A DNA stretch of 64,000 bases, taken from contig NZ_AGAF01000164.1 in NCBI RefSeq assembly GCF_000224515.1, forward strand, positions 1 to 64,000. Direction: 5' to 3'. This stretch comes from Desulfosporosinus sp. OT (GTDB taxonomy: Bacteria; Bacillota; Desulfitobacteriia; Desulfitobacteriales; Desulfitobacteriaceae). Shown piece by piece: positions 1 to 8,285 of this stretch (within the stretch, counting starts at the first letter, position 1; each line of letters opens with the position of its first letter). The position numbers were made by a program, and so were the translations under genes. The notes under the pieces were generated by a model. That model did no database searches, was not told the origin of the DNA, and saw only the letters and a program-made list of their open reading frames with translations.

Positions 1-2
1 GC

Positions 3-404
3 TTACCCCACCTTCCCTTTTCGTTCGGCCCGTTTTAGCATATCCCAATTCATATCTTCCGGTTCATAAACAGCGTTTTCGTACTCTTGAGTCACTGTCA
101 AAGCCTTCGTCGGGCAGGCTTCAGTGCACATACCACAGAACAAACAACGCCCAACATCCATATGATAGGTTTTGAGAACTTTTTTGTTGTTTTCATCTTT
201 TTCACTAGTTAGTTTGATAACCCCGTTCGGACAGGCCATTGCGCACATGTTGCACGAAATACACTTGTCCCGTTGTAATCCCATGGAACTACGGACCCTA
301 GTCGGAAGCTTGGGTTTCTGCTCAGGGTAAAACTCCGTGATATTGGGACCGACCATGCGTTTGAACGTGACGCCTAGACCTGTAAGTAGACCTTTACCAA
401 ACAC
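3..404 (-). CDS. nuoI: NADH-quinone oxidoreductase subunit I (ferredoxin-like)
   Basis: This is the peripheral-arm subunit of complex I that carries two [4Fe-4S] clusters and passes electrons towards NuoB. Two CxxCxxCxxxCP motifs are visible (CISCNMCAMACP near residue 48 and CLFCGMCTEACP near residue 87). At 133 residues it is shorter than the proteobacterial form (about 180), as is common in clostridial complex I. The start is GTG, 4 nt after the nuoH stop, and its Shine-Dalgarno (GGGAGG) lies in the last nuoH codons, so translation is probably coupled. It is the last complete gene at the left edge; nuoJ and later genes would lie outside the window. Confidence 0.93.
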   Translation of the reverse strand: MFGKGLLTGLGVTFKRMVGPNITEFYPEQKPKLPTRVRSSMGLQRDKCISCNMCAMACPNGVIKLTSEKDENNKKVLKTYHMDVGRCLFCGMCTEACPTKALTVTQEYENAVYEPEDMNWDMLKRAERKGKVG

Positions 405-408
405 TGTG

Positions 409-1464
409 TCACCCTCCCATCACGAGCCGGTAAATGTATATCCCCAGACCCGTTAAAAAAATGTTCAAAATTGAAAGTGGTAACAAGACCTTCCACGCTA
501 AGTGCATTAAATGATCAATACGAATTCTTGGGAAAGTCCAGCGAGCCCACATCATAAAGAAGATGATAATCCCGACTTTCATCCAGAACCAAACCCAACC
601 TGGAATGGGAGCAGGTCCCTGCCAACCACCGAGAAACACGGTCGCAGCGAGTGCGGAAACAGCCGTCATGTTCCCATATTCTCCGAGGAAAAACAATCCC
701 CAGCGGAGTCCCGTATACTCTGTAAACGGTCCGGCAACAACCTCTTGATCCGCTTCGACCAAGTCAAATGGTGCACGGTTAACTTCTGCCAAACCAGCAA
801 TGATGTAGATCACAAATGCCAGAGGTTGAATAAGAATAAAGGGAACGGTTTTTTGCGCCTCCACAATAACTCCTAAATTAAACGACTGAGTGATCATGAC
901 GACCCCAAGTAAAGAGAAGAGCAAGGGGATTTCGTAGCTGATCATTTGAGCTACTGCCCGCATTCCACCAAGTAATGAGTATTTATTATTTGATCCCCAT
1001 CCAGCCATTACGAAAGCAACAGTTGAGATTGCGGAGATGGCAAGAAAATAAAAAATTCCTAAATCAAGATTAATGGGTGCCATACCATTTCCATAAGGTA
1101 TGACCGCTAAGGTCATCATCGGCAGAGAGAAAATAATCATCGGTGCGATTTTGAAAATAAACTTATCAGCGCCTGCCGGAGTGATATCTTCTTTACCCAT
1201 GAGTTTTAAGGCGTCTGCTATAGTTTGGAACCATCCCCGCGGACCTAGACGATTGGGCCCTGGCCTTTGTGATGTCCACCCTGCCACTTTGCGTTCAAGT
1301 AAAATCAAGATCAAAGCAGCTAGGACAACAATGATAACCACGATGATGAAATTAATGACATCCATGGTTAAATTAGCCCAAACTGAGTGGGGATCCGCAA
1401 AAAGACTACGGATGGCAGCCGCAATTATCAAAAACACATTGTTTATAGTGTTTAAAGCGTCCAT
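409..1464 (-). CDS. nuoH: NADH-quinone oxidoreductase subunit H
   Basis: This is the membrane subunit that connects the hydrophilic arm to the proton-pumping arm and helps form the quinone site. The 351-residue protein has about eight hydrophobic segments and the family signature [20 protein letters not shown] around residues 55-75, followed by the acidic loop [20 protein letters not shown] around 225-245. The length is normal for the family. It follows nuoD directly; in a full bacterial nuo operon nuoE, nuoF and nuoG would lie between them. ATG start with SD GAGGGGAG. Confidence 0.95.
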   Translation of the reverse strand: MDALNTINNVFLIIAAAIRSLFADPHSVWANLTMDVINFIIVVIIVVLAALILILLERKVAGWTSQRPGPNRLGPRGWFQTIADALKLMGKEDITPAGADKFIFKIAPMIIFSLPMMTLAVIPYGNGMAPINLDLGIFYFLAISAISTVAFVMAGWGSNNKYSLLGGMRAVAQMISYEIPLLFSLLGVVMITQSFNLGVIVEAQKTVPFILIQPLAFVIYIIAGLAEVNRAPFDLVEADQEVVAGPFTEYTGLRWGLFFLGEYGNMTAVSALAATVFLGGWQGPAPIPGWVWFWMKVGIIIFFMMWARWTFPRIRIDHLMHLAWKVLLPLSILNIFLTGLGIYIYRLVMGG

Positions 1465-1489
1465 CTTATTCTCCCCTCATTGCAATTTA

Positions 1490-2593
1490 CTACTTATCGA
1501 CTTCACCCAACACTGCATCCAATGTTGCAAAAATCGCAACAACGTCTTGGATTTTCCATCCTAAAGACACAATTGGGAGCATCTGCAGATTAATGAATGT
1601 GCCCGCGCGAATCCGAAGCCGTGCTGGTTTAGTTGTCCCATCACTGACGATATAGAAGCCCAATTCCCCTTTGGGATTCTCCACGCGGTGATATACTTCA
1701 CCAACCGGAGGTTTGATAACTTTAGGTACCTTAGCCATAATCGGACCTTCCGGAATATCACGGACAGCTTGCTTGATGATCTTGACACTTTCTACAATCT
1801 CATCCATCCGAATTATAGTACGATCATAGCTGTCGCAGCCGTATCGCACAGGTACATTAAAGTCAAATCGATCATAGATGCTGTAGGGCTCAGCTTTACG
1901 TACGTCGTAATTGACACCAGACGCCCGTAAGCACGGACCAGTAATAGACAGGTTTTCCGCGAGCTCCTTCGATAAGATACCAACGCTCTTCAAGCGACCT
2001 TGGGCAATCTCATTCCCAAAAAATATTCCGTTATATTCTTCAAGCATCTCTGGAGTATCATCGAGAAACGATTTTAGCGCCGGCCAAAATTCTGCCGGAG
2101 GCTCATTACTCATGCCACCTATGCGCATGTTGTTTACTGTTAGGCGGCTGCCTGCTGTCATCTCATACATATCACAGATCCGTTCACGATCACGGAAAGC
2201 ATAAGACCATGCCGACCATCCTGCCATATCAAGCGCCGTACTAGCAATACAAACCTGGTGACTGGCTATCCGGGCGAGCTCACCAAAAATAACCCGAAGG
2301 TATTCCGCCCGTTCGGGAATTTCAAGACCCATGAGTTTTTCAACGGTTTGGACATAGGCCCAGTTGTTATGCGGAGAAGCGAGGTAGTCTAAACGATCAG
2401 TATAAGGGATAAATTGTGAATAAGTCCGGCTTTCAGCTAGTTTTTCTATCCCCCGATGCAGATACCCCATCTTGGGATCAATTTTTGTAACCGTTTCACC
2501 CTCTAAATTGACCACCATGCGAAACAATCCGTGCATACTCGGGTGCTGGGGGCCCATGTTCAATAGGAGTTCTTCGGTTTTTTCAATAGTCAA
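1490..2593 (-). CDS. nuoD: NADH-quinone oxidoreductase subunit D
   Basis: This is the 49-kDa-type subunit of the peripheral arm, which shapes the quinone pocket with NuoB. Recognisable features are the N-terminal MGPQHPSMHGLFR, the GYLHRGIEKLAE segment and the C-terminal PIVSLGWKIQDVVAIFATLD followed by LGEVDK. The 367-residue length is typical of a stand-alone NuoD, so it is not fused to NuoC. The start is TTG, supported by a GGGGGG run 8 nt upstream. It sits between nuoC and nuoH in one tight operon. Confidence 0.95.
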   Translation of the reverse strand: MTIEKTEELLLNMGPQHPSMHGLFRMVVNLEGETVTKIDPKMGYLHRGIEKLAESRTYSQFIPYTDRLDYLASPHNNWAYVQTVEKLMGLEIPERAEYLRVIFGELARIASHQVCIASTALDMAGWSAWSYAFRDRERICDMYEMTAGSRLTVNNMRIGGMSNEPPAEFWPALKSFLDDTPEMLEEYNGIFFGNEIAQGRLKSVGILSKELAENLSITGPCLRASGVNYDVRKAEPYSIYDRFDFNVPVRYGCDSYDRTIIRMDEIVESVKIIKQAVRDIPEGPIMAKVPKVIKPPVGEVYHRVENPKGELGFYIVSDGTTKPARLRIRAGTFINLQMLPIVSLGWKIQDVVAIFATLDAVLGEVDK

Positions 2594-2606
2594 GGTTTTT
2601 TCCCCC

Positions 2607-3095
2607 CTATTCCCCTTCTATACGTGTGCGCACGATATTGCGAACCTCTATGGGTTCGGTCACATAATCCTTGCGCAACGGATAACCTTCAAAATCATCC
2701 CACATATAAATCCGTTTGAGATTGGGATGTCCTTTAAAATTAATCCCGAACATATCATAGGCCTCACGCTCTAAGAAGTTTGCGCCCTGCCATATACTGG
2801 TTACGGAATCAATTACCGGATTTTCTCTGTCAATTATAGCCTTCACGCGTAAACGCTGCGGTCCGCGCAGGCTTGTCAACTGATAAACTGCTTCCAAATG
2901 ATCTACGCCATCAACTCCACACAGATCGTGTAAAAAGTCACATGGAATATTTGGAAAGCTTTTAGCTCCCTTTAGCGTTTCAATAACATAAGAAGCCTTA
3001 ACTTTTAAGACGAGCTCCCCTATGATCTCTTCTACTTCGCCATTCACTTGAGCGGCAAGTTTTTCCACTTGCTCTTTTAATACTTTATTTTCCAT
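2607..3095 (-). CDS. nuoC: NADH-quinone oxidoreductase subunit C
   Basis: This is the 30-kDa-type structural subunit of the complex I peripheral arm. The signature is the ERE(A/T)YDMFGI-like segment ([20 protein letters not shown]) near residues 108-128, followed by [17 protein letters not shown]. The start overlaps the 3' end of nuoB by about 10 nt and its ribosome site (GTGAGG) lies within nuoB. NuoC and NuoD are separate proteins here. Confidence 0.94.
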   Translation of the reverse strand: MENKVLKEQVEKLAAQVNGEVEEIIGELVLKVKASYVIETLKGAKSFPNIPCDFLHDLCGVDGVDHLEAVYQLTSLRGPQRLRVKAIIDRENPVIDSVTSIWQGANFLEREAYDMFGINFKGHPNLKRIYMWDDFEGYPLRKDYVTEPIEVRNIVRTRIEGE

Positions 3096-3606
3096 GTTTC
3101 ATTAACCTCACCTTTGCGGGATTTGAAACTTTAAATTGAAGTTGCAATAGCCCATATAACAAAGATTCTGGTCGCGGTGGGCAACCCGGGATATAAACGT
3201 CGACTGGGACAATTTTATCAGCACCTGCCAACATAGAATAAGAATCAACAAAGGGTCCCCCTGCGCAGGCGCAGCTCCCCATAGCAATAACCCATTTAGG
3301 CTCGGGCATTTGATCATAAATACGGCGTAAAAGTGGAGCCATCTTCCGAGTACAAGTCCCCGCTACGATCATGACATCTGCCTGACGCGGTGAAGCACGG
3401 AAAACTTCATACCCAAAGCGAGAAATGTCATAACGAGGCCCGCCCGTAGCCATCATCTCGATAGCACAGCAAGCTAAGCCCAGCGTAACTGGCCAGAAGG
3501 AATGTCCACGTGCCCAGTTGAGAAGTTTATCGATGTTGGTAACCAAAATGTTTTTTTCCAGCAATGTTTCATCGTCGCGAAGCTTTTTTTCCAAAGCTAC
3601 ATCCAC
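3085..3606 (-). CDS. nuoB: NADH-quinone oxidoreductase subunit B
   Basis: This subunit carries the terminal [4Fe-4S] cluster N2. The ligands are visible as the adjacent pair in [10 protein letters not shown], the Cys of [10 protein letters not shown] and the Cys of [14 protein letters not shown] longer in-frame start exists at 3627, but the GTG at 3604-3606 is preferred: it follows AAGGAAGGTG at good spacing and gives the usual N-terminus MDVALEKKL (173 residues). This start lies inside the end of nuoA (the bases GTGGATGTAG encode both the nuoA stop and the nuoB start), so the two are translationally coupled. Confidence 0.93.
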   Translation of the reverse strand: MDVALEKKLRDDETLLEKNILVTNIDKLLNWARGHSFWPVTLGLACCAIEMMATGGPRYDISRFGYEVFRASPRQADVMIVAGTCTRKMAPLLRRIYDQMPEPKWVIAMGSCACAGGPFVDSYSMLAGADKIVPVDVYIPGCPPRPESLLYGLLQLQFKVSNPAKVRLMKHGK

Positions 3607-3956
3607 TCTAGAGCACCTTCCTTCCAAGCATACCAGAAACCAACCAAGAGAATGACAATAAAGACGAACATTTCCACGAAAGCGAATGTCCCTAGTTTTT
3701 GGAATGTGAGAGCCCAGGGATACAAGAAAACGGTTTCAACGTCAAAGGCTGTAAATACTAAGGCATACATAAAATAATTGCTCTTAAATCCTAGCCACGT
3801 CCGTCCAATTGTCTCGTTACCACACTCATAGGTCGTACATTTTTCTTTGTGTGGTTTGTGGGGTGCAAGCAACTTTGGCACGATCATCATAATAATCGAT
3901 ACAGCTATTGCACCAACGAGAAACACACCTACACCAGCAAAATTATTGTCAATCAT
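3597..3956 (-). CDS. nuoA: NADH-quinone oxidoreductase subunit A
   Basis: This is a small membrane subunit of complex I. The 119-residue protein has three hydrophobic helices (about residues 5-28, 60-82, 88-110) and the conserved loop with TTYECGNE near residue 42. The ATG has a strong SD (AAGGGAGG, 7 nt away). It is the first gene of the operon; the next gene upstream is rnhB on the same strand, so no EFG-type dehydrogenase module precedes it. Confidence 0.94.
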   Translation of the reverse strand: MIDNNFAGVGVFLVGAIAVSIIMMIVPKLLAPHKPHKEKCTTYECGNETIGRTWLGFKSNYFMYALVFTAFDVETVFLYPWALTFQKLGTFAFVEMFVFIVILLVGFWYAWKEGALEWM

Positions 3957-4012
3957 CTTCTTAACCTCCCTTCATAAAAAAGTCCGATGCCCCGCTTCTA
4001 TGAGCTAAGCTT

Positions 4013-4041
4013 ATTGTGCCACAACTATCGGTTATGGTCAA
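4013..4041 (-). promoter_or_regulatory. candidate sigma-A promoter for the nuo operon
   Basis: TTGACC (4036-4041) and CACAAT (4013-4018) are separated by exactly 17 nt, about 55 nt upstream of nuoA. The -35 matches consensus at 5 of 6 positions but the -10 only at 4 of 6. It lies in the short gap after rnhB. Confidence 0.4.
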
Positions 4042-4045
4042 TAAT

Positions 4046-4861
4046 TTAGCACTCCGCAGCATCACCTACCTTTCTTTCTAAACTAACCGACGTTCCTTGT
4101 TTCACCGGAGCAAAACTTCTTCGGTGAAGAGGACATGGTCCTAAACGCCGCAAAACTTGCATATGTTCGCTCGTTCCATACCCTTTATTTTTGGAAAATG
4201 TATATTCCGGATAAAGGGCATGAAGCTCTACCATCAATCGGTCCCTTGTCACTTTTGCTAAGATCGAGGCTGCTGCGATTGTGGCACTTATTTGGTCTCC
4301 CCTGACAAGGGGAAGCTGCGGAATATGAATCCCAGGAAGTCTTAACGCGTCAATCAGTAAATAATGGGGACGAACTGTCAACCCTTCGACCGCGCGTTTC
4401 ATAGCTAACTTAGTAGCTTGTAAAATATTCAAGGCGTCTATCTCGGCTGGTTCAGCACTTCCAATAGCATAATCAATCGCTTGGGCTTGAATTTGAGTGT
4501 ATAATTTCTCTCGTTTACTCTCCGTCAGCATTTTCGAATCGTTAAGACCGGATAAATCGAACTGTGCCGGTAGAATACATGCCGCAGCAACGACTGGTCC
4601 AGCCAACGGTCCGCGGCCCGCTTCATCAATTCCCGCCAGCAACAGATATCCTTGATTCCATAATTTCTGCTCTTCCACAAGTAGTTTCTGGATACGGGTC
4701 TCTTCAAGAGCCTGGGCTTGCTGATATTTAACCAATCGCACTGCAAGCTGTCGAACTCCCTGCCGCGGATCGTTCTGACATGCAGAAAGCATTCGAGGGG
4801 AAGGATTTTTATACAGTGCTTCTTCAACTTCCCGTATATTCATCTGGGATAACGGTTCCAC
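4046..4861 (-). CDS. rnhB: ribonuclease HII
   Basis: RNase HII cuts the RNA strand of RNA-DNA hybrids and removes single ribonucleotides from DNA. The catalytic acids are visible: D79-E80 in GIDEAGRG, D171 in LLIDALRL and D206 in AKVTRDR; LNDSK is at 107-110. A roughly 70-residue N-terminal extension precedes the catalytic core, as in Bacillus-type RNase HII. GTG start behind GAGGAG. It lies upstream of nuoA and downstream of rbgA, which matches the rbgA-rnhB pairing known in Firmicutes. Confidence 0.93.
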   Translation of the reverse strand: MEPLSQMNIREVEEALYKNPSPRMLSACQNDPRQGVRQLAVRLVKYQQAQALEETRIQKLLVEEQKLWNQGYLLLAGIDEAGRGPLAGPVVAAACILPAQFDLSGLNDSKMLTESKREKLYTQIQAQAIDYAIGSAEPAEIDALNILQATKLAMKRAVEGLTVRPHYLLIDALRLPGIHIPQLPLVRGDQISATIAAASILAKVTRDRLMVELHALYPEYTFSKNKGYGTSEHMQVLRRLGPCPLHRRSFAPVKQGTSVSLERKVGDAAEC

Positions 4862-4918
4862 ACTTTTCTCCTCTTCTCTCCCTAATTCTCACTTCGACAT
4901 ATAAAGTCAATTTCCTTT

Positions 4919-4941
4919 AATCAGTGTATAATATTCACTGA
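4919..4941. promoter_or_regulatory. short dyad between rbgA and rnhB
   Basis: ATCAGTG and CACTGAT form a 7-bp inverted repeat around an AT-rich 9-nt centre (TATAATATT). The centre could include a -10 element for rnhB, but no well spaced -35 was found. It may be an operator or chance. Confidence 0.25.
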
Positions 4942-4978
4942 TACCAGATTATAGATGCACAAGCTAAAATTTATTTAT

Positions 4979-5803
4979 TTAGAAACGATCCATGGTTATT
5001 GGACCAAGTTGTCCCATTCGTAGTTCACGCAGGAGAATTTGAGCGGCCTTTAGTGTATCAACACGCCCACCGTGAATCAAACACCCACGTTTTCGTCCCA
5101 ACGTCTCCAACGTGACCTCTGCGTCCGAAATTTGATAACGGAGCAAGGCATCCGGAGAATACGCCTTAAGCCAATCTATAATCCAAAGGGATAATTCTTC
5201 TATATCAAGAACATCGTCTTTTATAGCTCCAAGTGCGGCGAGCTTTTGTCCAACCTCAGGCACTTCAAATTTTGGCCACAACATTCCAGGTGTATCAAGG
5301 AGTTCAACACGTTCATGAATTCTAACCCATTGATTTCCACGGGTCACGCCTGGCTTGTTACCCACTTTGGCTTGAGCTCCACCTGTCAATTGATTAATCA
5401 AGGATGATTTACCAATGTTAGGTATCCCTACAATCATGACTTTAATCATCTGGGGTCTAATGCCCTTATTGGCCTGCCTTATTTGTTTAGCCAGTACCAT
5501 CCGTTCTAATTCTGGTACAATCTGTTTAACGCCAGTCCCTGTAGTCGCACTAACAGCAAAGGCAGGGCTGGATGCTCTAAGCTGGGTAAGCCATTTTGAT
5601 GTCCAATTAGTGTCCGCCAAATCCGCTTTATTAAGCAGTAATATTCTGGGCTTATTGCCGAGTAATTTATCGAGCATCGGGTTTCGGCTACTAATCGGTA
5701 TACGAGCATCGGCAAGTTCTAAAACAACGTCTACCCATCGAATTTGTTCAATTAAAAGGCGTCTTGCTTTAGCCATATGCCCTGGAAACCACTGAATAGT
5801 CAT
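4979..5803 (-). CDS. rbgA: ribosome biogenesis GTPase RbgA (YlqF)
   Basis: RbgA is a circularly permuted GTPase needed for late assembly of the 50S subunit in Firmicutes. The motif order shows the permutation: G4 NKAD at 58-61 comes before G1 GIPNIGKSS at 126-134 and G3 DTPG at 170-173. The N-terminus IQWFPGHMAKA is the family hallmark. 274 residues is normal. ATG start with GAGGG about 8 nt upstream. It sits in the lepB-rbgA-rnhB order common in this lineage. Confidence 0.95.
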   Translation of the reverse strand: MTIQWFPGHMAKARRLLIEQIRWVDVVLELADARIPISSRNPMLDKLLGNKPRILLLNKADLADTNWTSKWLTQLRASSPAFAVSATTGTGVKQIVPELERMVLAKQIRQANKGIRPQMIKVMIVGIPNIGKSSLINQLTGGAQAKVGNKPGVTRGNQWVRIHERVELLDTPGMLWPKFEVPEVGQKLAALGAIKDDVLDIEELSLWIIDWLKAYSPDALLRYQISDAEVTLETLGRKRGCLIHGGRVDTLKAAQILLRELRMGQLGPITMDRF

Positions 5804-5845
5804 TGATTATCCCTCATATCTTTTAAAAGAAAGCTTAAGCCCACA

Positions 5846-5896
5846 CGAAGACACTGTCTTCGCACGTATTAACCCTTTTTACAGACACTGTCTTCG
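5846..5896. repeat. tandem pair of a 17-bp palindrome (family P)
   Basis: CGAAGACACTGTCTTCG at 5846-5862 is a perfect palindrome around one central base. A second copy follows 34 nt later (AGACACTGTCTTCG, from 5883). Each is followed by GCA(C/T)G(T/A)ATTA. The same unit recurs at 6765-6848, 9631-9681 and, inverted, at 17436-17452. The pair lies between lepB and rbgA. Confidence 0.85.
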
Positions 5897-5993
5897 CATG
5901 AATTAGCCTTCTTGTTAGCTTCGACGCACCGGCTATCGCCTAGTTGCGCTTATGCATCAATCATGACACGAACAAGAAAATTCGAGGTTTGCG

Positions 5994-6511
5994 CTATTGT
6001 CCAAAAAATCTAAAGCGCTGGAAAGGGTAGTATAGCAACCACGCTTTTCCCAAAAGGTAGTTTTTGGGGAGAAGTCCCCACTCTCGCGAGTCTTCACTCT
6101 GACGCCGATTATCCCCTAAGACAAATACCTTCCCCTCTGGAACAACTTCTGGGCCAAAAGGAGGGTAATCACCTGGTTTAACATAAGGTTCCTGAATAAC
6201 TTTCTCGTTCACAAATACTTTATTGTCACGAAGTTCTACCTTTTCACCTTCGACAGCAATAACTCGTTTAATGAAAGTTCGTTTTGTATCCATCGGAAAC
6301 GCGAACACAATAATATCTCCTCGGTTTGGAGCCCACCAGCGATACGCAAGGCGGTTAACAAGAATGCGGTCTCCAGGGATCATCCCAGGTTCCATTGAAG
6401 GCGACGGAATAAGATAAGGTTGCCATACTCCCCAACGTAAAACCCCGCCAATTAGCAGAACTGCGGCAATAATACCAAAAACCCATTTTTTTTTGATTTC
6501 TTATGTTCCAT
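5994..6511 (-). CDS. lepB: signal peptidase I, frameshifted at an A9 tract
   Basis: Signal peptidase I cleaves signal peptides outside the cytoplasmic membrane using a Ser-Lys dyad. Reading from the ATG at 6509-6511 (SD GAGGGGAG, 7 nt) gives MEHKKSKK and then runs into nine A residues (plus-strand T run 6486-6494) that shift the frame to an early stop. With one more A the frame continues as a membrane anchor (WVFGIIAAVLLIGGVLRWG) and the catalytic motif SPSMEPG, joining the intact remainder (KRVIAVEGE with the catalytic Lys; GDNRRQSEDSREWG). The uninterrupted frame alone (from 6395) begins just after the catalytic Ser, so it would be inactive. Either transcriptional slippage on A9, a real mutation or a sequencing error explains this. 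Confidence 0.8.
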
Positions 6512-6764
6512 CGTTACGCTCCCCTCTTGCACTACTCTTTTTAGTATGAACAAGATTCGGCAGAGCATACACCAAGAACCATAATAAAGTGTAGAAAAAA
6601 ATATAAATCCTACTAGATAAAATACCTGCTAACCGATATATAGAGAACTCGTCTACCACGACACTCGGCTGTCCTTAGACGGAGGTAGGCTATTTAAACA
6701 TATTCCGGTGCAAGTAATACATGTTGAGCAGTATAAAAAAACTTGGCTGGCGCCCACACACACA

Positions 6765-6848
6765 CGAAGACACTGTCTTCGCACGGATTGCCCTACTTGC
6801 AGACACTGTCTTCGCACGTATTAACCCTTCTTGCAGACACTGTCTTCG
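6765..6848. repeat. triple tandem copy of palindrome family P
   Basis: Three copies of (CGA)AGACACTGTCTTCGCACG lie at 6765-6781, 6798-6814 and 6832-6848, with periods of 33 and 34 nt. The spacer GNATTAACCCTTCTTGC is also conserved. A decayed copy (CGAAGACACAGACTTCA) follows at 7028-7044. They occupy the 0.65-kb gene-free interval between lepB and rplS. Confidence 0.85.
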
Positions 6849-6919
6849 CACGAATTAACCTTCTTGTTAGCCTTCGGGCACCGGCAGCAGCCTTAGTTAC
6901 GGTTATGTGCTAGCGTAAG

Positions 6920-7013
6920 TCGAACAGGCATGTTCGATGTCAGAGCATCGCCATGGATACAAGATGTCGTGATACTGAGTATCTGTACCCAAAACTCGAA
7001 CAGGACGTTCGAG
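6920..7013. repeat. two copies of palindrome family T (GAACAGGACGTTC type)
   Basis: TCGAACAGGCATGTTCGA (6920-6937) and CTCGAACAGGACGTTCGAG (6995-7013) are inverted repeats. The first is followed by CAGAGCATCGCCATGGAT, which resembles the sequence after the third copy at 49027-49045. No gene was found here. Confidence 0.7.
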
Positions 7014-7128
7014 ATTAGAACGCTGCCCGAAGACACAGACTTCATACGTATTATCCTTCTTGCAGGATGGCAAAGCTCTATCATGGCGAGAAAAGTATAT
7101 AACTGTCAGCTATAAGTTCCAAACTAGT

Positions 7129-7157
7129 AAAAAAAAAGAGCTAGATTGCTCCAGCCC
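7129..7157 (-). terminator. probable intrinsic terminator after rplS
   Basis: On the minus strand GGGCT pairs with AGCTC across a 10-nt loop and is followed by nine T residues, 11 nt past the rplS stop. The stem is short, so termination may be partial. Confidence 0.5.
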
Positions 7158-7167
7158 ATTTTTAACC

Positions 7168-7515
7168 TTAGATGCTGCGACGATCGCGAATCCGCGCCGC
7201 TTTACCTGAAAGTGCACGTAAATAGTAAAGCTTAGCCCGGCGAACCACGCCCCGACGAGACACCTCAATCTTATCCAAACGAGGCGAATGTAACGGGAAA
7301 GTGCGTTCTACTCCGACGCCAGCGAAGACACGACGAACAGTGAATGTCTCTCTGATGCCGCCACCTTTCATCGCGATGACAAGCCCTTCAAAAAGTTGAA
7401 TACGTTCACGGGTTCCCTCAACAATGCGCACATGTACACGTACAGTATCACCTGGACGGAAGTGAGGAAGATCCTTTTTCATTTGTTCTTCTTCAATCAT
7501 TCGAATATAGTCCAT
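7168..7515 (-). CDS. rplS: 50S ribosomal protein L19
   Basis: L19 sits at the 30S-50S interface. The 115-residue protein starts [15 protein letters not shown] and contains the family core [20 protein letters not shown] and [15 protein letters not shown], ending in ARIRDRRSI. An in-frame start 13 codons upstream was rejected because AAGGAGGG lies immediately before the chosen ATG. It has its own promoter and a leader hairpin. Confidence 0.96.
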   Translation of the reverse strand: MDYIRMIEEEQMKKDLPHFRPGDTVRVHVRIVEGTRERIQLFEGLVIAMKGGGIRETFTVRRVFAGVGVERTFPLHSPRLDKIEVSRRGVVRRAKLYYLRALSGKAARIRDRRSI

Positions 7516-7540
7516 TATTAAATTCCCTCCTTCCTTGCCT

Positions 7541-7578
7541 AGATGTTCATTCACTAATTCTCAGCGAGCGGACCATCT
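7541..7578 (-). ncRNA. candidate L19 leader (autoregulatory hairpin)
   Basis: In the 5' UTR of rplS the minus strand folds as AGATG pairing with CATCT, enclosing TCGCT pairing with AGTGA. It lies between the promoter and the SD, the position of the Firmicutes L19 leader family. The assignment rests on position and fold only; a covariance search was not possible. Confidence 0.5.
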
Positions 7579-7594
7579 ATCTTCAGGCCTATTT

Positions 7595-7623
7595 ATATTA
7601 TCACAACCTATTTAGTTATGCAA
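7595..7623 (-). promoter_or_regulatory. sigma-A promoter for rplS
   Basis: TTGCAT (7618-7623) and TAATAT (7595-7600) are spaced by 17 nt. The implied start lies about 75 nt upstream of rplS, leaving room for the leader hairpin. Confidence 0.65.
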
Positions 7624-7670
7624 TGATTTTTAAATTAGTGACATAAACTGCCTGTATGAGTGACAGAACA

Positions 7671-8228
7671 TCAGTGTCCGCGTAGACGATCTAATATAAT
7701 CGCCACTGCAGAACGCACGGACAGATGATTATAATCCGTCGGTCCATAGATTGGCTCCAGAATTCGATCCATAGATTCAACATCTTCTTTGAGCAGTCCC
7801 CAACCCGTCCCAAACAATAAAAGAATCGGTGTTTCTGAAGTTTCTATGTCCTTACGGAGCTGAACATAAGTGACCGTATTGGAATATTTTCGAGCATCAG
7901 TCGCCACTTTGATAGGGGCTACCCCGTTTTCTGCTTCAATCTCGGCATATACTTCAGCTAGATTCTCTGCGATTTTTACCCGCGAGAACGCTTCCTGCCG
8001 GTCTGGATTATAGTCCGCGCCATAACCTTCTTGCCAAAATCCCATTATTCGACCAGCCAACTTGCGCTGTGCTTCAGCGGGGTGGACCACGTAATAACGT
8101 TTTATGCCGTAGGTTGTTGAACAACGCGCAATATCATGGAGGTCTAGGTTTGTGATTGAAGTCGCGACTGTCTCCATATTCTTATTGTAGACAGGGGCAT
8201 GGATCAAAGCTAAATAAATGTCCGCCAT
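7671..8228 (-). CDS. SpoU/TrmD-fold (SPOUT) RNA methyltransferase
   Basis: The 185-residue protein begins MADIYLALIHAPVYNK and has an Rossmann/knot-like pattern with FGTGWGL near residue 138 and a C-terminal NHLSVRSAVAIILDRL, as in the small SAM-dependent RNA methyltransferase family that sits next to trmD in many Firmicutes and Thermotogae. The substrate is unknown to me. The ATG at 8226-8228 follows GGGAGG by 7 nt; a TTG five codons upstream overlaps that SD and was rejected. It lies between trmD and rplS. Confidence 0.75.
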   Translation of the reverse strand: MADIYLALIHAPVYNKNMETVATSITNLDLHDIARCSTTYGIKRYYVVHPAEAQRKLAGRIMGFWQEGYGADYNPDRQEAFSRVKIAENLAEVYAEIEAENGVAPIKVATDARKYSNTVTYVQLRKDIETSETPILLLFGTGWGLLKEDVESMDRILEPIYGPTDYNHLSVRSAVAIILDRLRGH

Positions 8229-8285
8229 GGAGATTCCTCCCAACCTGCTAACCTTAAATCAAAGGCCTCTCAGATTTAATTTATA

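Noticed and set aside
511..876. Plus-strand open frames opposite nuoH, recG, smc and other genes
   Set aside because: They are antisense shadows of well supported minus-strand genes, with no SD or family match.
3607..3627. Longer start for nuoB
   Set aside because: It would place the start upstream of the SD and further into nuoA; the GTG at 3606 fits both spacing and family N-terminus.
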